Source: a virus
IMG/VR virus record: IMGVR_UViG_3300009177_000057
Span: 1-45,938 of that record
Direction: 5' to 3' (one strand)
DNA: 45,938 bases
Shown: positions 1 through 7,715 of the stretch, piece by piece
Numbering within the stretch: the first letter of the stretch is position 1
Layout: each line of letters opens with the position of its first letter
Notes under the pieces: generated by a model
What the model was told of the DNA's origin: nothing
What the model saw: only the letters and a program-made list of their open reading frames with translations
The model's database searches: none
Made by a program: the position numbers and the translations under genes

Positions 1-190
1 CGAACAACGGATCGAACTCGGGCAGAAGCTTCGAGCCTCGCAGGATGGTAACGTCTATATCATGGCGGCCGGTTTCTATGATGACGTGCCCGACGATCTG
101 TGGCCGACCGACTGGCCGGTGTGGGGTCCGTTCGGATACAAGATCAGCAAAATCGAGTTCGACAATCAAGTGCCGAATTTCCTCGGCTAG
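1..190 (+). CDS. C-terminal end of an unidentified protein (partial)
   Basis: The frame beginning at base 2 is open from the window edge to a TAG at 188-190 and gives a 62-residue C-terminus. It is rich in aromatic and acidic residues (a segment reads AAGFYDDVPDDLWPTDWP) and ends in VPNFLG. The codon use fits the neighbouring phage genes. No domain is recognisable from this fragment, and the true start lies outside the window. It converges on the leftward gene that follows; the two stop codons overlap by two bases. Confidence 0.6.
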   Translation, partial: EQRIELGQKLRASQDGNVYIMAAGFYDDVPDDLWPTDWPVWGPFGYKISKIEFDNQVPNFLG

Positions 191-510
191 TCGTAATCAT
201 CGAACTGGCCGACCTGCGTCACTTCTGAGAGCGTCTCGACGGTGGTGATCGTCTCCACCGTCTTGCGCTCCACCCAGTGCAAGATTTCGAGCGACCGGTT
301 CCGATAGTTCGCCCGGTCGATGACGTGCTTGCAGCGCTTCTTCAGCGCGGCCAGATTGCCGTGAAAGATGTGCGCATTCTCGCTCCCCGAGACGAACTGC
401 CCGAAACCCCTGTCGCCGTCTTCCGGCGCCTTGGCATAGAGGTTGTGGGTGAAGTCGCGCACGATGAAGCAATCGCGCTCGACCACGGTCGTCTTCTTGA
501 TCTCGCTCAC
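187..510 (-). CDS. Hypothetical protein, 107 aa
   Basis: I chose the GTG start at 510 because it overlaps the TGA of the upstream leftward gene (GTGA), the tight coupling seen throughout this genome. Longer readings run deep into the neighbour. The product starts MSEIKKTTVVERDCF and ends in an acidic FDDYD tail. Its centre has a basic patch (LKKRCKHVIDRANYRN) followed by a Thr/Glu-rich stretch. I recognise no family and see no signal peptide or membrane segment. It forms a two-gene leftward operon with the gene at 507-842. Function unknown. Confidence 0.6.
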   Translation of the reverse strand: MSEIKKTTVVERDCFIVRDFTHNLYAKAPEDGDRGFGQFVSGSENAHIFHGNLAALKKRCKHVIDRANYRNRSLEILHWVERKTVETITTVETLSEVTQVGQFDDYD

Positions 511-842
511 AGCCAGAACGTCTTGAAGAGAGCGGCATCGCGCTCCGACGCGAACGCCACTTCGCTCCAAATTTCAACGGCGTGCATCAAGCGCGGGGCA
601 ACCCCGCCGTTAGCTTCGAGCAACCTCCGCAGGGGATCACTGGGCTTGAGGACGATCTTCCGGTTCTGGTGCTCGACCCGCCACCGGTCGGTGGTGTTCT
701 TGCGTGCCCATGCGTGCACGTCGGTGCGCATTTTCGGGGGCTCGGTCTTGCCGCTGAGTTCATCGGGCAGCCGGAATTTTGCGGCGGGTTTGAACCGTTC
801 GGCGGCGGGTGAATCTTCCTTCATGCAAATTTGGTAAACCAT
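507..842 (-). CDS. Small protein with C-terminal S..DA.LFK..W motif, 111 aa
   Basis: The protein ends FASERDAALFKTFWL. This is one of at least seven copies in the window of a C-terminal pattern F.S..DA.(L/F)FK..(W/F) (see 24583, 24930, 35503, 38828, 39114 and 40992). Pattern-sharing proteins of this sort are, from memory, common as unnamed small proteins in T4-type phages, and no function is known to me. The N-terminal part is basic (KTEPPKMRTDVHAWARK). The start could be the ATG at 842 or a second ATG six codons in; neither has a good Shine-Dalgarno sequence. It is translationally coupled to the next leftward gene. Confidence 0.65.
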   Translation of the reverse strand: MVYQICMKEDSPAAERFKPAAKFRLPDELSGKTEPPKMRTDVHAWARKNTTDRWRVEHQNRKIVLKPSDPLRRLLEANGGVAPRLMHAVEIWSEVAFASERDAALFKTFWL

Positions 843-881
843 ATTTTGGAGGCGAGCAAGGCCCCGTGCTAAACAGGGTTA

Positions 882-1637
882 ATGCGTATCCACTTGCTTT
901 CCGATCTTCACCTTGAAAATGCCCTGATGCCCCGGTCATATACCCCGCCGGATTGCGATGTGGTCATCCTCGCCGGAGACATTTCTCCCGGCCTGCCGGG
1001 AGTCGTGTGGGCGAAGCATGTGTTCAAGGATGTCCCGGTCATCTACGTGCCGGGCAACCACGAATATTACCTGAAGCGCCCGATGGACGAACAACTCGCG
1101 AAGATGCGCGCGGAGGCGGCCGGATCGAACGTTCACATCCTCGACAACGAGACGATGGAAATCGACGGAGTGCGTTTCATCGGCACGACGCTGTGGGCTG
1201 ATTTCGACCTTTACGGTCAGAATTTCTTTCACCAGATCGTCGCCCAGAAAGCGATGAGCGACTACTATTTCGCTTACACGGCGCCCGGCGTGCTGCTGAC
1301 CAGCGATGACACTCTGAAGCTGCATCAGATCGCCCGTCAATTCCTGACCGAAGAGTTGTTCAAGCCCTTCGACGGGAAAACTGTGGTCATCACTCATCAC
1401 GGCCCCTGCGAAAAATCCGTGCATCCGCGCTGGCACATGCACCCGGTGACGCCCGCGTTCGTCTCTCGGCTTGAGAACCTGATGTTCGACTTCAAGCCAG
1501 ACCTGTGGGTGCACGGTCATGTGCATGACGGTTTCGATTATGTCGTTGACCAAACGCGCGTTGTCGCTAATCCTCGTGGTTATGTCCCGAAAGAGAACAA
1601 CGGGACGTTCAACGATCAACTGGTGCTGACGGTATGA
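882..1637 (+). CDS. Calcineurin-like metallophosphoesterase, 251 aa
   Basis: All metal-binding motifs of the calcineurin-like phosphoesterase fold are present in order: SDLH (D8, H10), GD at 32-33, GNHE at 58-61, THH at 171-173 and HGHVH at 211-215. Such enzymes use a two-metal centre to hydrolyse phosphoesters. The substrate (nucleotide, cyclic nucleotide, nucleic acid or phosphoprotein) cannot be read from sequence. Length is normal for the compact family and there is no signal peptide, so it should act in the cytoplasm. It is the first gene of a two-gene rightward unit; its stop overlaps the next start. A second, different member lies at 45237-45779 on the other strand. Confidence 0.9.
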   Translation: MRIHLLSDLHLENALMPRSYTPPDCDVVILAGDISPGLPGVVWAKHVFKDVPVIYVPGNHEYYLKRPMDEQLAKMRAEAAGSNVHILDNETMEIDGVRFIGTTLWADFDLYGQNFFHQIVAQKAMSDYYFAYTAPGVLLTSDDTLKLHQIARQFLTEELFKPFDGKTVVITHHGPCEKSVHPRWHMHPVTPAFVSRLENLMFDFKPDLWVHGHVHDGFDYVVDQTRVVANPRGYVPKENNGTFNDQLVLTV

Positions 1638-1978
1638 ACGAAGGCTACGTTTTGGTGGCTGACGACGTGGGTCAATGGAACGTCTTCGAGGCGCGCAGAT
1701 TTTGGCGCGAGTGCAACTCTGGCAACTATATCGGCCGCCGCCTCGTGTCGCTTGGTAAGGGTCTCGTCACGATCCCCGTCCACTCGTGGACGCACACTAT
1801 CCACCCAAACTGCTTGAGTATGCGCTCGCCCGGCCACTACGAAGTCGAAGAGCGCCACGTCCTGAAGCGCATCGACACTGAGTCAGAAGCCCTCGCACTT
1901 GTCGAGCAGATCAGGTCGATGACGGGCGAACTCGACAAGGCTCGTCAAAACTTTTCACTGATGCTGAAGCTGGTCTGA
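1634..1978 (+). CDS. Hypothetical protein, 114 aa
   Basis: ATG at 1634 overlaps the TGA of the phosphoesterase (ATGA), so translation is coupled. The N-terminal part (MNEGYVLVADDVGQWNVF) followed by a Trp/His-rich core (HSWTHTIHPNC) looks like a compact beta-rich domain. The last 35 residues form an amphipathic helix (EALALVEQIRSMTGELDKAR). No family is recognised. Coupling to the phosphoesterase hints at a shared process but does not prove one. Confidence 0.7.
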   Translation: MNEGYVLVADDVGQWNVFEARRFWRECNSGNYIGRRLVSLGKGLVTIPVHSWTHTIHPNCLSMRSPGHYEVEERHVLKRIDTESEALALVEQIRSMTGELDKARQNFSLMLKLV

Positions 1979-1986
1979 CAATCATT

Positions 1987-2034
1987 TTGACCAGCGCCGC
2001 CCGGCGACGTATGGTCGATTTTGGTTAACGAAAG
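1987..2034 (+). promoter_or_regulatory. Early-type promoter with downstream GGTTAACGAAAG box
   Basis: TTGACC (1987-1992), 17 bases, TATGGT (2010-2015). Seven bases later comes GGTTAACGAAAG (2023-2034). The same box at the same distance follows the -10 of the promoter ahead of nrdB (23432-23480). It drives the primase gene at 2049. Confidence 0.6.
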
Positions 2035-2048
2035 CGAGAATCCGCCCC

Positions 2049-3125
2049 GTGTCTAACATGCTGTCAACGGTGGTCCACGACGACTTCGTGTGGTCGGCCA
2101 TCACTGGCGCGCTCACGGGCAAGCGGCGCATGTCGAACACCAACTTCATCAACATCAACTGCCCCATGTGCCCGCTCCGTGGCGAGTCTCCCGACCGCAA
2201 GCAGCGGTGCGGCATCAAGAACTCGAACGAGGGCATCGGGATCAACTGCTTCAACTGCGGGTTCACCAGCCGTTTCAGGATCGGTGAGACGCTGAGCAGG
2301 AACATGAAGCTGTTTCTGGGGCAGATCGGCGTCCCGTCGCGCGAAGTTCAGCACATCAACCATAAGGCCCTGCAATATCGCAGGATGATCGCCAACAGCC
2401 CAGAAGCAATGGCCATCATCCCCACGATTCACCGGCCGCAATTCCAAGCCAGCAAGCTCCCGCCCGGCGCCAAGACGCTCGCTCAGTGGGTGGAAGACGG
2501 AGTGACCGACCCCGACTTCTTCGAGGTGGTTCAATATCTGTTCGGGCGCGGTGACGTGATCGCCAACGCCATGGAGTATTACTGGACGCCGGACACCGAC
2601 AACAACATGAACCGGCGTATCCTGATCCCGTTCAAATGGGGTGGGTCGGTGGTCGGCTGGACTGGCCGTCTGGTGGATAAGTCGGAGTCGATCCCGAAAT
2701 ATTGGAGCAGCGTCCCGTCGCACTATCTCTTCAACCACGAGATGCTTGAGACGGACTGCAAATACATCATCCTCGAAGAAGGTCCGTTCGACGCCATCGC
2801 CACCGACGGTGTGGCGACGTTGGGCGCCAAGCTCACCGACGAGCAGGCTCACTGGTTGAACACCAGCGGCAAGACGATCATCGTGCTGGCCGACCGCGAC
2901 AAGTCCGGTCAGCGGCAGATCGACCATGCCCTGAAATTCAACTGGATGGTCAGCTTCCCGAAGCTCAAGGACGGCCACGGTTTGCAGAACTGGTGGCACC
3001 CTGACGTGAAGGACGCCGCCGAGGCCACGCAGCGTTACGGCAAACTCTACGTGATGCGGTCGATCATCGAGAGCGCCACCTCGAACAAAGTCGAGATCGG
3101 CGTGAAGCGAAGGATGCTGTTCTGA
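2049..3125 (+). CDS. DNA primase, T4 gp61/DnaG type, 358 aa
   Basis: This is the phage primase, which makes RNA primers for the lagging strand with the helicase encoded at 4099. The N-terminal zinc-binding domain shows CPMC (C38, C41) and CFNC (C67, C70), with C54 between. The Toprim catalytic domain has the conserved Glu in ILEEGPFDAI (about 241-250) and the metal-binding pair in LADRDKSG (D282, D284). Length is close to that of T4 gp61. The GTG start at 2049 is preferred over the ATG three codons later because it lies a normal distance from the promoter; either is possible. Four short genes separate it from the helicase. It opens the replication block. Confidence 0.92.
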   Translation: MSNMLSTVVHDDFVWSAITGALTGKRRMSNTNFININCPMCPLRGESPDRKQRCGIKNSNEGIGINCFNCGFTSRFRIGETLSRNMKLFLGQIGVPSREVQHINHKALQYRRMIANSPEAMAIIPTIHRPQFQASKLPPGAKTLAQWVEDGVTDPDFFEVVQYLFGRGDVIANAMEYYWTPDTDNNMNRRILIPFKWGGSVVGWTGRLVDKSESIPKYWSSVPSHYLFNHEMLETDCKYIILEEGPFDAIATDGVATLGAKLTDEQAHWLNTSGKTIIVLADRDKSGQRQIDHALKFNWMVSFPKLKDGHGLQNWWHPDVKDAAEATQRYGKLYVMRSIIESATSNKVEIGVKRRMLF

Positions 3126-3391
3126 TGGCCAAGTTCGCAAACCCACACAGCGGCGAGAGCGTCTTTTTCAAATCATCGGGCGCCGTTCCCAAGGCCGTCC
3201 GAAAAGCATCTCGCGATGCCAAGCAACCCAAATCTCTCTTCCAGTTGGAGCGGGAACAATACGAACGTGACCACGGCATAGAGAAAGTTCCGGTGACTGC
3301 AATCGGTGGTCGAAAGAAAGCCGAGAGTGGCCCGGTCAAGACCTTTACCCAAGAAGAGCTTGATGAATTCGTCAAGAGCCGGGGGCTATGA
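3125..3391 (+). CDS. Small basic hypothetical protein, 88 aa
   Basis: The ATG at 3125 shares its A with the TGA of the primase (TGATG), so it is translated as part of the same message. The product is Lys/Arg/Ser-rich in its first half (SSGAVPKAVRKASRDAKQPK), then has a likely charged helix (FQLEREQYERDHGIEK) and an acidic C-terminal segment (TQEELDEFVKSRGL). It is probably partly disordered. Position between primase and helicase suggests a replication accessory role by analogy with T4 gene order, but no homology to a named T4 protein is evident. Confidence 0.7.
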   Translation: MAKFANPHSGESVFFKSSGAVPKAVRKASRDAKQPKSLFQLEREQYERDHGIEKVPVTAIGGRKKAESGPVKTFTQEELDEFVKSRGL

Positions 3392-3636
3392 TGTATGCCG
3401 AGATCACAAAAGAGCAACTCGACGCCGCGATGCTGACGACGCCGTATCTCAGCAAACGCTTCAAGGCGAGGTATATCTTCAAGTCGCTGGATGAAGAAAT
3501 TCTGGATGCGGCCCGCAAGGAAGACTGGCAGGCATACATCGAGGCTTGGCGCAAGTTCGTTATTCGCCCAGCGATTGTCACTTCTATTTTGTCGATGACG
3601 TTCGCGGCGGGCTATCTTGTGGCTCTGTTCAAATGA
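3388..3636 (+). CDS. Single-pass small membrane protein, DW..Y type (1 of 3), 82 aa
   Basis: ATG at 3388 overlaps the upstream TGA; a second ATG follows at once at 3391. A soluble N-terminal part carries KEDWQAYIEAWRKF, then one hydrophobic helix (about residues 61-80, PAIVTSILSMTFAAGYLVAL) ends the protein. The next two genes encode proteins of the same plan with a DW..Y motif just before one terminal helix, which suggests tandem duplication. Expected in the host inner membrane with the N-terminus in the cytoplasm. Function unknown. Confidence 0.7.
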   Translation: MMYAEITKEQLDAAMLTTPYLSKRFKARYIFKSLDEEILDAARKEDWQAYIEAWRKFVIRPAIVTSILSMTFAAGYLVALFK

Positions 3637-3830
3637 GTCAGAGTTTCACAGGAGCAAATAGGAAACCCTTCCCCCGGTTCAAGAAGGTGATCCCCGATCA
3701 TTACAAGGATCGCGATAACGATTGGGAAGAGTATCGCAAGTATATCGAGTTTCGCCTGTTTCTGTTCTTTGAGGGCATCATCTTCCTTGTGACCATTGGT
3801 GGTCTCATCAAGCGTTACATCCTCAAATGA
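3633..3830 (+). CDS. Single-pass small membrane protein, DW..Y type (2 of 3), 65 aa
   Basis: I chose the ATG at 3633 because it overlaps the preceding TGA (ATGA) and gives MSQSFTGANRKPFPRF; longer in-frame readings lie inside the previous gene. The motif RDNDWEEYRKYIEFR is followed by one hydrophobic helix (FEGIIFLVTIGGLI) and a short basic tail (KRYILK). It shares plan and motif with its two neighbours but little other sequence. Membrane location is inferred from hydrophobicity only. Confidence 0.7.
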   Translation: MSQSFTGANRKPFPRFKKVIPDHYKDRDNDWEEYRKYIEFRLFLFFEGIIFLVTIGGLIKRYILK

Positions 3831-3994
3831 TAGATATGAACTTAGGTTGGACTGAAGCCACTCACATGATGGACTGGGATCGTCAGGCAGACTGGCAGAA
3901 GTATCAAGACGGCAAAGCAAAGGTCATTGTGGCCTCCGCTCTGGTCTTGGTCATAGCGTTCATCTTGGGTTTCTGTTGGTATTTCACGCACTAA
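3827..3994 (+). CDS. Single-pass small membrane protein, DW..Y type (3 of 3), 55 aa
   Basis: This short gene starts at the ATG overlapping the upstream TGA (ATGA) and ends with TAA at 3992-3994. The product has DWDRQADWQKYQDGKAK followed by one long hydrophobic helix (VIVASALVLVIAFILGFCWY). It completes the set of three overlapping genes of identical architecture. Downstream is a fresh promoter for the helicase, so this gene closes the primase operon. Confidence 0.7.
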   Translation: MIDMNLGWTEATHMMDWDRQADWQKYQDGKAKVIVASALVLVIAFILGFCWYFTH

Positions 3995-4002
3995 TTTCAA
4001 TT

Positions 4003-4032
4003 TTGATTCTGCCATTTTACTCGCGGTATAAC
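4003..4032 (+). promoter_or_regulatory. Promoter for the helicase gene
   Basis: TTGATT (4003-4008), 18 bases, TATAAC (4027-4032), in an AT-rich gap upstream of the helicase. The predicted leader holds a small GC hairpin (GCGGG-AATTCG-CCCGC) before the start codon. Confidence 0.45.
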
Positions 4033-4098
4033 TAGGAAGCCGAAAAATCCTAAGTGGAGCGGGAATTCGCCCGCCCGGTATTATTTGAAGAGATTTCA

Positions 4099-5550
4099 AT
4101 GAGCGATTCTAACGAGGAATTCGGGTCCGAATTCCAACAACTGATGCTGGCTTTCATGATTAGCGACCCCGAGTCGTTTGCTCAGAGCCAAGACATCATC
4201 AAGGCCGAGTATTTCGATGACCGTCTGCGTCCGGCGGCGCGCTTCATCATGGAATATTCGGACCAATATCGGCAGCTTCCGACGCCCGCCCAAGTCCTCG
4301 CCATGACCAAGATTTCGGTCATGGACTATCCGCAGGCTGTCACCCAGAGCAAGTGGTATCTCGACCGCATCGAAGCGTTCTGCAAATACCGCGCGCTTGA
4401 GTCCGCCATCCTGAATGGCGTCGAATTGCTCGAAAAGGGTGAGGGCGGCAAGCTTCAAGAACTGGTCAAGCAGGCGATGGAAATCAGCCTCGTCAAAGAC
4501 CTTGGCACGTCCTACTTCGCAGACCCCATCGCCCGCCTTGAGCGTCTGAAGGACAACTCGAATTTCGTCCCGACCGGATGGAAGGTTCTCGACGACAAGC
4601 TCTACGGCGGCTTCACCCGTGGCTCACTGAACATCTTCGCGGGCGGCTCCGGTTCGGGCAAGTCGCTGTTTCTTCAGAACCTCGCCAAGAAGTGGGCGCT
4701 GGCCGGTCTGAACGTGATCTACATCACGCTCGAACTGTCGGAAGACCTCGTGAACCTGCGCCTCGACGCCATGGTCACGAACACCGGCACCAAGGAAGTT
4801 CTGCGCAACGTCCGCGACACCGCCAACAAGATCGGCGTGATCGTCAAGACGCAGAAGCCGGGCGACCTGAAGGTCAAGAAGTTCCCCGAGGCGGGCACGA
4901 CCTGCAACACGATCCGCGCCTACCTCAAGGAGTATGAAATCCAAGAGGGTCGCAAGCCCGACGTGCTGCTGATCGACTACCTCGACCTGATGCACCCGAA
5001 CAATGCGAAGATCGACGTGTCGAGCATGTTCACGAAGGACAAGTATGTCTCGGAAGAGATGCGCTCGATTGGCTCGGACTGGAACATTCCGGTGGTCTCG
5101 GCCTCGCAGTTGAACCGTCAGTCGGTTGAAGCGCAAGAGTTCGACCACAGCCACATCGCTGGCGGTATCTCGAAGATCAACACGGCCGACAACGTGTTCG
5201 GCATCTTCACGTCCATGTCCATGAAGGACCGGGGCGTCTATCAAATTCAGTTCTTGAAGACTCGTTCGTCGTCCGCGACCGGCCACAAGATCGAGCTTTC
5301 CTACAACCCGGTGTCGATGCAGATCGAAGACCCGGATGAAGGCGAAGCCGCGATCCGTCCGAGCACGATGGACGACATCAAGAAGCAACTGAAGAACCAG
5401 CCCACCGCGACGCGGGGTGAAGTCAGAATGACGGAACCTGCCGAAGTCCCGGCGGGCAGGAAGATCAGCGAGATGGCCACTCCGCAGGCCGGTCCCCTTC
5501 GGGCCGATTTGTCCAGCCTGATCGCCAAAACACGCAAGAGTGAGAACTGA
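4099..5550 (+). CDS. Replicative DNA helicase, T4 gp41/DnaB type, 483 aa
   Basis: This hexameric 5'-3' helicase unwinds the replication fork and partners the primase. The N-terminal helical domain (about 1-140) precedes a RecA-fold motor with Walker A GGSGSGKS (182-189), the catalytic Glu in ITLELSEDL (about 209-217), Walker B LLIDYLDL (290-297) and a sensor segment VSASQLNRQS. Length matches T4 gp41. I chose ATG 4099, which follows GAAGAG, rather than the in-frame GTG at 4054 that would add 15 unlikely residues. The last 80 residues are low in conservation and probably flexible. The gene overlaps the next start by one base. Confidence 0.93.
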   Translation: MSDSNEEFGSEFQQLMLAFMISDPESFAQSQDIIKAEYFDDRLRPAARFIMEYSDQYRQLPTPAQVLAMTKISVMDYPQAVTQSKWYLDRIEAFCKYRALESAILNGVELLEKGEGGKLQELVKQAMEISLVKDLGTSYFADPIARLERLKDNSNFVPTGWKVLDDKLYGGFTRGSLNIFAGGSGSGKSLFLQNLAKKWALAGLNVIYITLELSEDLVNLRLDAMVTNTGTKEVLRNVRDTANKIGVIVKTQKPGDLKVKKFPEAGTTCNTIRAYLKEYEIQEGRKPDVLLIDYLDLMHPNNAKIDVSSMFTKDKYVSEEMRSIGSDWNIPVVSASQLNRQSVEAQEFDHSHIAGGISKINTADNVFGIFTSMSMKDRGVYQIQFLKTRSSSATGHKIELSYNPVSMQIEDPDEGEAAIRPSTMDDIKKQLKNQPTATRGEVRMTEPAEVPAGRKISEMATPQAGPLRADLSSLIAKTRKSEN

Positions 5551-5696
5551 TGATCCCCGAGAAGAAAACCAAGCCGCCTGAGAAGAAGAAGACCTGCGAC
5601 ATTTGTCGCAAGGTCTTCGGCTCGGCCGAGCGGTTGGAGCACCACGAAGCCGTGGTGCACAGCATCATTGGCTTCAGCAGAATTGGAACATTCTGA
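5550..5696 (+). CDS. C2H2 zinc-finger mini-protein, 48 aa
   Basis: ATG at 5550 shares its A with the helicase TGA. A Lys/Pro-rich N-terminus (MIPEKKTKPPEKKK) leads into CDICRKVFGSAERLEHHEAVVH, a textbook C-x2-C-x12-H-x4-H finger with the usual hydrophobic F and L positions. Such fingers bind nucleic acid or protein. The gene is immediately downstream of the helicase and upstream of another small gene with which it also overlaps. Classical eukaryotic-type C2H2 fingers are uncommon in phages. The reading is direct; the role is unknown. Confidence 0.75.
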   Translation: MIPEKKTKPPEKKKTCDICRKVFGSAERLEHHEAVVHSIIGFSRIGTF

Positions 5697-5980
5697 TGTC
5701 GCTAAGCATGGAAATGTTCAACAAGCTGGTCCAAGAGGTGGCTGTCTGCCAATTGGCTGTGGATGAATTCGAGCACGTCGTCGGCGAAGACAACGCCATG
5801 GCGTTGGCGATTGCGCGCACGCAATTGAACACCGTGAAGCTCGCGCTCATGCGTCATGTGATAAGCGAGAGCAAGACTTTGATGTTCGAAATTCTCGAAG
5901 ATCAGGTTGATCGTGTTGATAAATCTGCTTCGCTCCCGACTTCGCCTTCAAAAGCAGGGGTTTGGAAGTCTCAGTTCTGA
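5696..5980 (+). CDS. Hypothetical helical protein, 94 aa
   Basis: The start ATG at 5696 shares its A with the TGA of the zinc-finger gene. Most of the protein should be helical (FNKLVQEVAVCQLAVDEFEH, then IARTQLNTVKLALMRHVI), ending in a Ser/Pro-rich tail (SASLPTSPSKAGVW). No family recognised. It closes the helicase operon; a late-type promoter follows within 40 bases. Confidence 0.65.
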   Translation: MSLSMEMFNKLVQEVAVCQLAVDEFEHVVGEDNAMALAIARTQLNTVKLALMRHVISESKTLMFEILEDQVDRVDKSASLPTSPSKAGVWKSQF

Positions 5981-6010
5981 AAAAGACCGTTCTTCGTATT
6001 TGCTCGTCGG

Positions 6011-6017
6011 CTAAATA
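6011..6017 (+). promoter_or_regulatory. T4-type late promoter CTAAATA
   Basis: CTAAATA directly abuts the ATG at 6017 and lies five bases before the ATG at 6023. It opens the late block. It matches the T4 late consensus TATAAATA in its last six bases. Confidence 0.5.
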
Positions 6018-6331
6018 TGTCAATGGACGAGCAGGAAGATCAGCTTTCTCAGATGAGAGGCTTCATCGAGATCACGGAGTCGATGCTTTGCGCATATGCG
6101 CGGGTGACGAGGCCGGATGCCATGATGATTACTGAAAGCGTCGTTCAAGAAAGCGTGGAGACCATCGAACATCCAGTCCTGTCGGAAGCTCGTGATCTCG
6201 TTTTCAAACTGCGATCCTTCATGGAGGACTCGTCAGGGGAATATGCGTTGGGTGTCGAAAACGGGATGCAGCGCGCCGCAGACATGATCGAGAATCTCAT
6301 CAGGCGGCATGAGAAAGGTGACCAGTCTTGA
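6017..6331 (+). CDS. Hypothetical late protein, 104 aa
   Basis: Two starts are possible, ATG 6017 or ATG 6023. The late promoter ends on the A of the first, so the second (MDEQEDQL, five bases after the promoter) fits the geometry of other late genes here better. The protein is acidic and helical, with MRGFIEITESML near its start resembling the N-terminal tags of other late proteins. Its C-terminus (ENGMQRAADMIENLIRRHEK) is a likely amphipathic helix. First gene of the late block. No known family. Confidence 0.6.
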   Translation: MSMDEQEDQLSQMRGFIEITESMLCAYARVTRPDAMMITESVVQESVETIEHPVLSEARDLVFKLRSFMEDSSGEYALGVENGMQRAADMIENLIRRHEKGDQS

Positions 6332-6585
6332 GCGACAAGAAATTTCGCAGCCTCATTGATGAATTGTCGGACTATGCGCCGTCGCACAACCGTGACCTTT
6401 TCATCGAAGGCCGCGCTGACCAAGTCATGGCCAGCGTCAAACATCTGATGCATTTGATCCGTGAAAATTACGACATGGAGACAGCAGACGATCTGCTGAA
6501 ACGCCTCGTCAATTCGATCAAGACAGAGGACGAAAACAAGTTCCGTCGCCGCATCCGTCAGATTCGGGAGTCGCGCGGCAAATGA
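6328..6585 (+). CDS. Conserved T4-type hypothetical protein, 85 aa
   Basis: TTG at 6328 overlaps the upstream TGA (TTGA). It is the only start giving a sensible N-terminus, MSDKKFRSLIDELSDYAP. The core (LFIEGRADQVMASVKHLMHLI, then YDMETADDLLKRLVNSIK) and the basic C-terminus (FRRRIRQIRESRGK) resemble, from memory, a short conserved protein of marine T4-type phages that sits near virion genes. It is all-helical by appearance. Function unknown. Confidence 0.7.
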   Translation: MSDKKFRSLIDELSDYAPSHNRDLFIEGRADQVMASVKHLMHLIRENYDMETADDLLKRLVNSIKTEDENKFRRRIRQIRESRGK

Positions 6586-7712
6586 GCAAAATCATCACCG
6601 AAGAAGAATTCGCCGAAGGTCTCGGTGACATGGTCAAGGGCGCGGTTTCGAACGCAGCCGACCGTGTGAAGTGGGGTTTCAAAAACCACGCCGCCCGTGG
6701 GCGCCTAGACCTACGCGCCGCCACCAAGCACCTGTTCAACGACTGGAAGGCGTATCTCGGCCGCAAGCAGCAGGCTGGCAATCCGGCGGGCAACAACCTC
6801 GCCACGCTCTCTGCATTCCTGAAGTTCCAATACGGTATCGAGATCGACCCGGCTGAACTGACCCGCATCGCTGGCAACACCCCGGCCCCGGCGGCTGAGA
6901 AGCCCGATCTGAAGGCCACCACAAAAGAAGAATATGACGCTCTTCGCCGGTCGGTGACTGGTCAAAACGTGTTCGAAGACACCCCGGAAGAAGCCACGTT
7001 CGACCCCAAGATTCTATTCCCGAAGCTGGCCGACATGCTGATCGACCACGGTCTGATGGCCGTGACTCGCAACGGTGAAGTCACCGGCGGCAGCCGTCAG
7101 CAATCGCAAGCCCCCGCCGACAAGTCGGAACCGGAAAATCCGCTCGACGTGAATGGCGACGGCAAGATCGACCCGCAGGTTACCGAAGACGGTCACTCCA
7201 TCGACGCGAAGAAGCTGACCCAGTGGTTGGAAAACGACAAGATCACTAAGGAGCAGATGGACGCCGTGCGTCGCATCTTGAGCGAAGCTGGTGAGACTGC
7301 GCTTGAGCGTCGTATCGCGCGCCCGAACAGCGAGGCTGGCCGAGTCGTCGCATCCATCGTCAACGCCACTATCAATTCGATCAGCAAGACCAACGACCCC
7401 AACAAAAAAGTGGCGCCGTCGATCACTGCCAGCGGCAACACCGTTTCCATTCTGGCCTTCAAGGATGCGCTGGCCAAAGATCGCATCACCGGCGAACATC
7501 TCGACGCACTTCGCGCTGCGCTAGAATCTGGCGGCGAAGGTGGACTGGTCAAAGCGATGCAGTCCGGCGGCCAGTTGCGGAAGACCGTCGTCGGCGTCAC
7601 CAATGCCATGCTGAACGCCACGTCGCACGTCGCGAAAAAGAAGAAGGCTGCACCGGCCGCCGCTGCGGCTCAGCCCTCCGCTCCCGAGGGTGCTGCTGCA
7701 CCCGAGGCGTAA
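6582..7712 (+). CDS. Late protein with EF-hand/dockerin-type calcium loop, 376 aa
   Basis: ATG 6582 overlaps the previous TGA. The N-terminus (MSKIITEEEFAEGLGDM) is acidic. Near residue 190 there is a canonical calcium loop, DVNGDGKIDPQ, as in EF-hands and dockerins, followed by DGHSIDAKKLTQWLENDKI, a looser second loop-helix unit. Similar phrases recur as ALAKDRITGEHLDALRAAL, suggesting internal duplication of a helix-loop-helix unit. The C-terminal end is Lys/Ala/Pro-rich and disordered. It sits in the late block, so a virion or assembly role is likely. Calcium binding is inferred from the motif only. Confidence 0.7.
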   Translation: MSKIITEEEFAEGLGDMVKGAVSNAADRVKWGFKNHAARGRLDLRAATKHLFNDWKAYLGRKQQAGNPAGNNLATLSAFLKFQYGIEIDPAELTRIAGNTPAPAAEKPDLKATTKEEYDALRRSVTGQNVFEDTPEEATFDPKILFPKLADMLIDHGLMAVTRNGEVTGGSRQQSQAPADKSEPENPLDVNGDGKIDPQVTEDGHSIDAKKLTQWLENDKITKEQMDAVRRILSEAGETALERRIARPNSEAGRVVASIVNATINSISKTNDPNKKVAPSITASGNTVSILAFKDALAKDRITGEHLDALRAALESGGEGGLVKAMQSGGQLRKTVVGVTNAMLNATSHVAKKKKAAPAAAAAQPSAPEGAAAPEA

Positions 7713-7715
7713 GCC

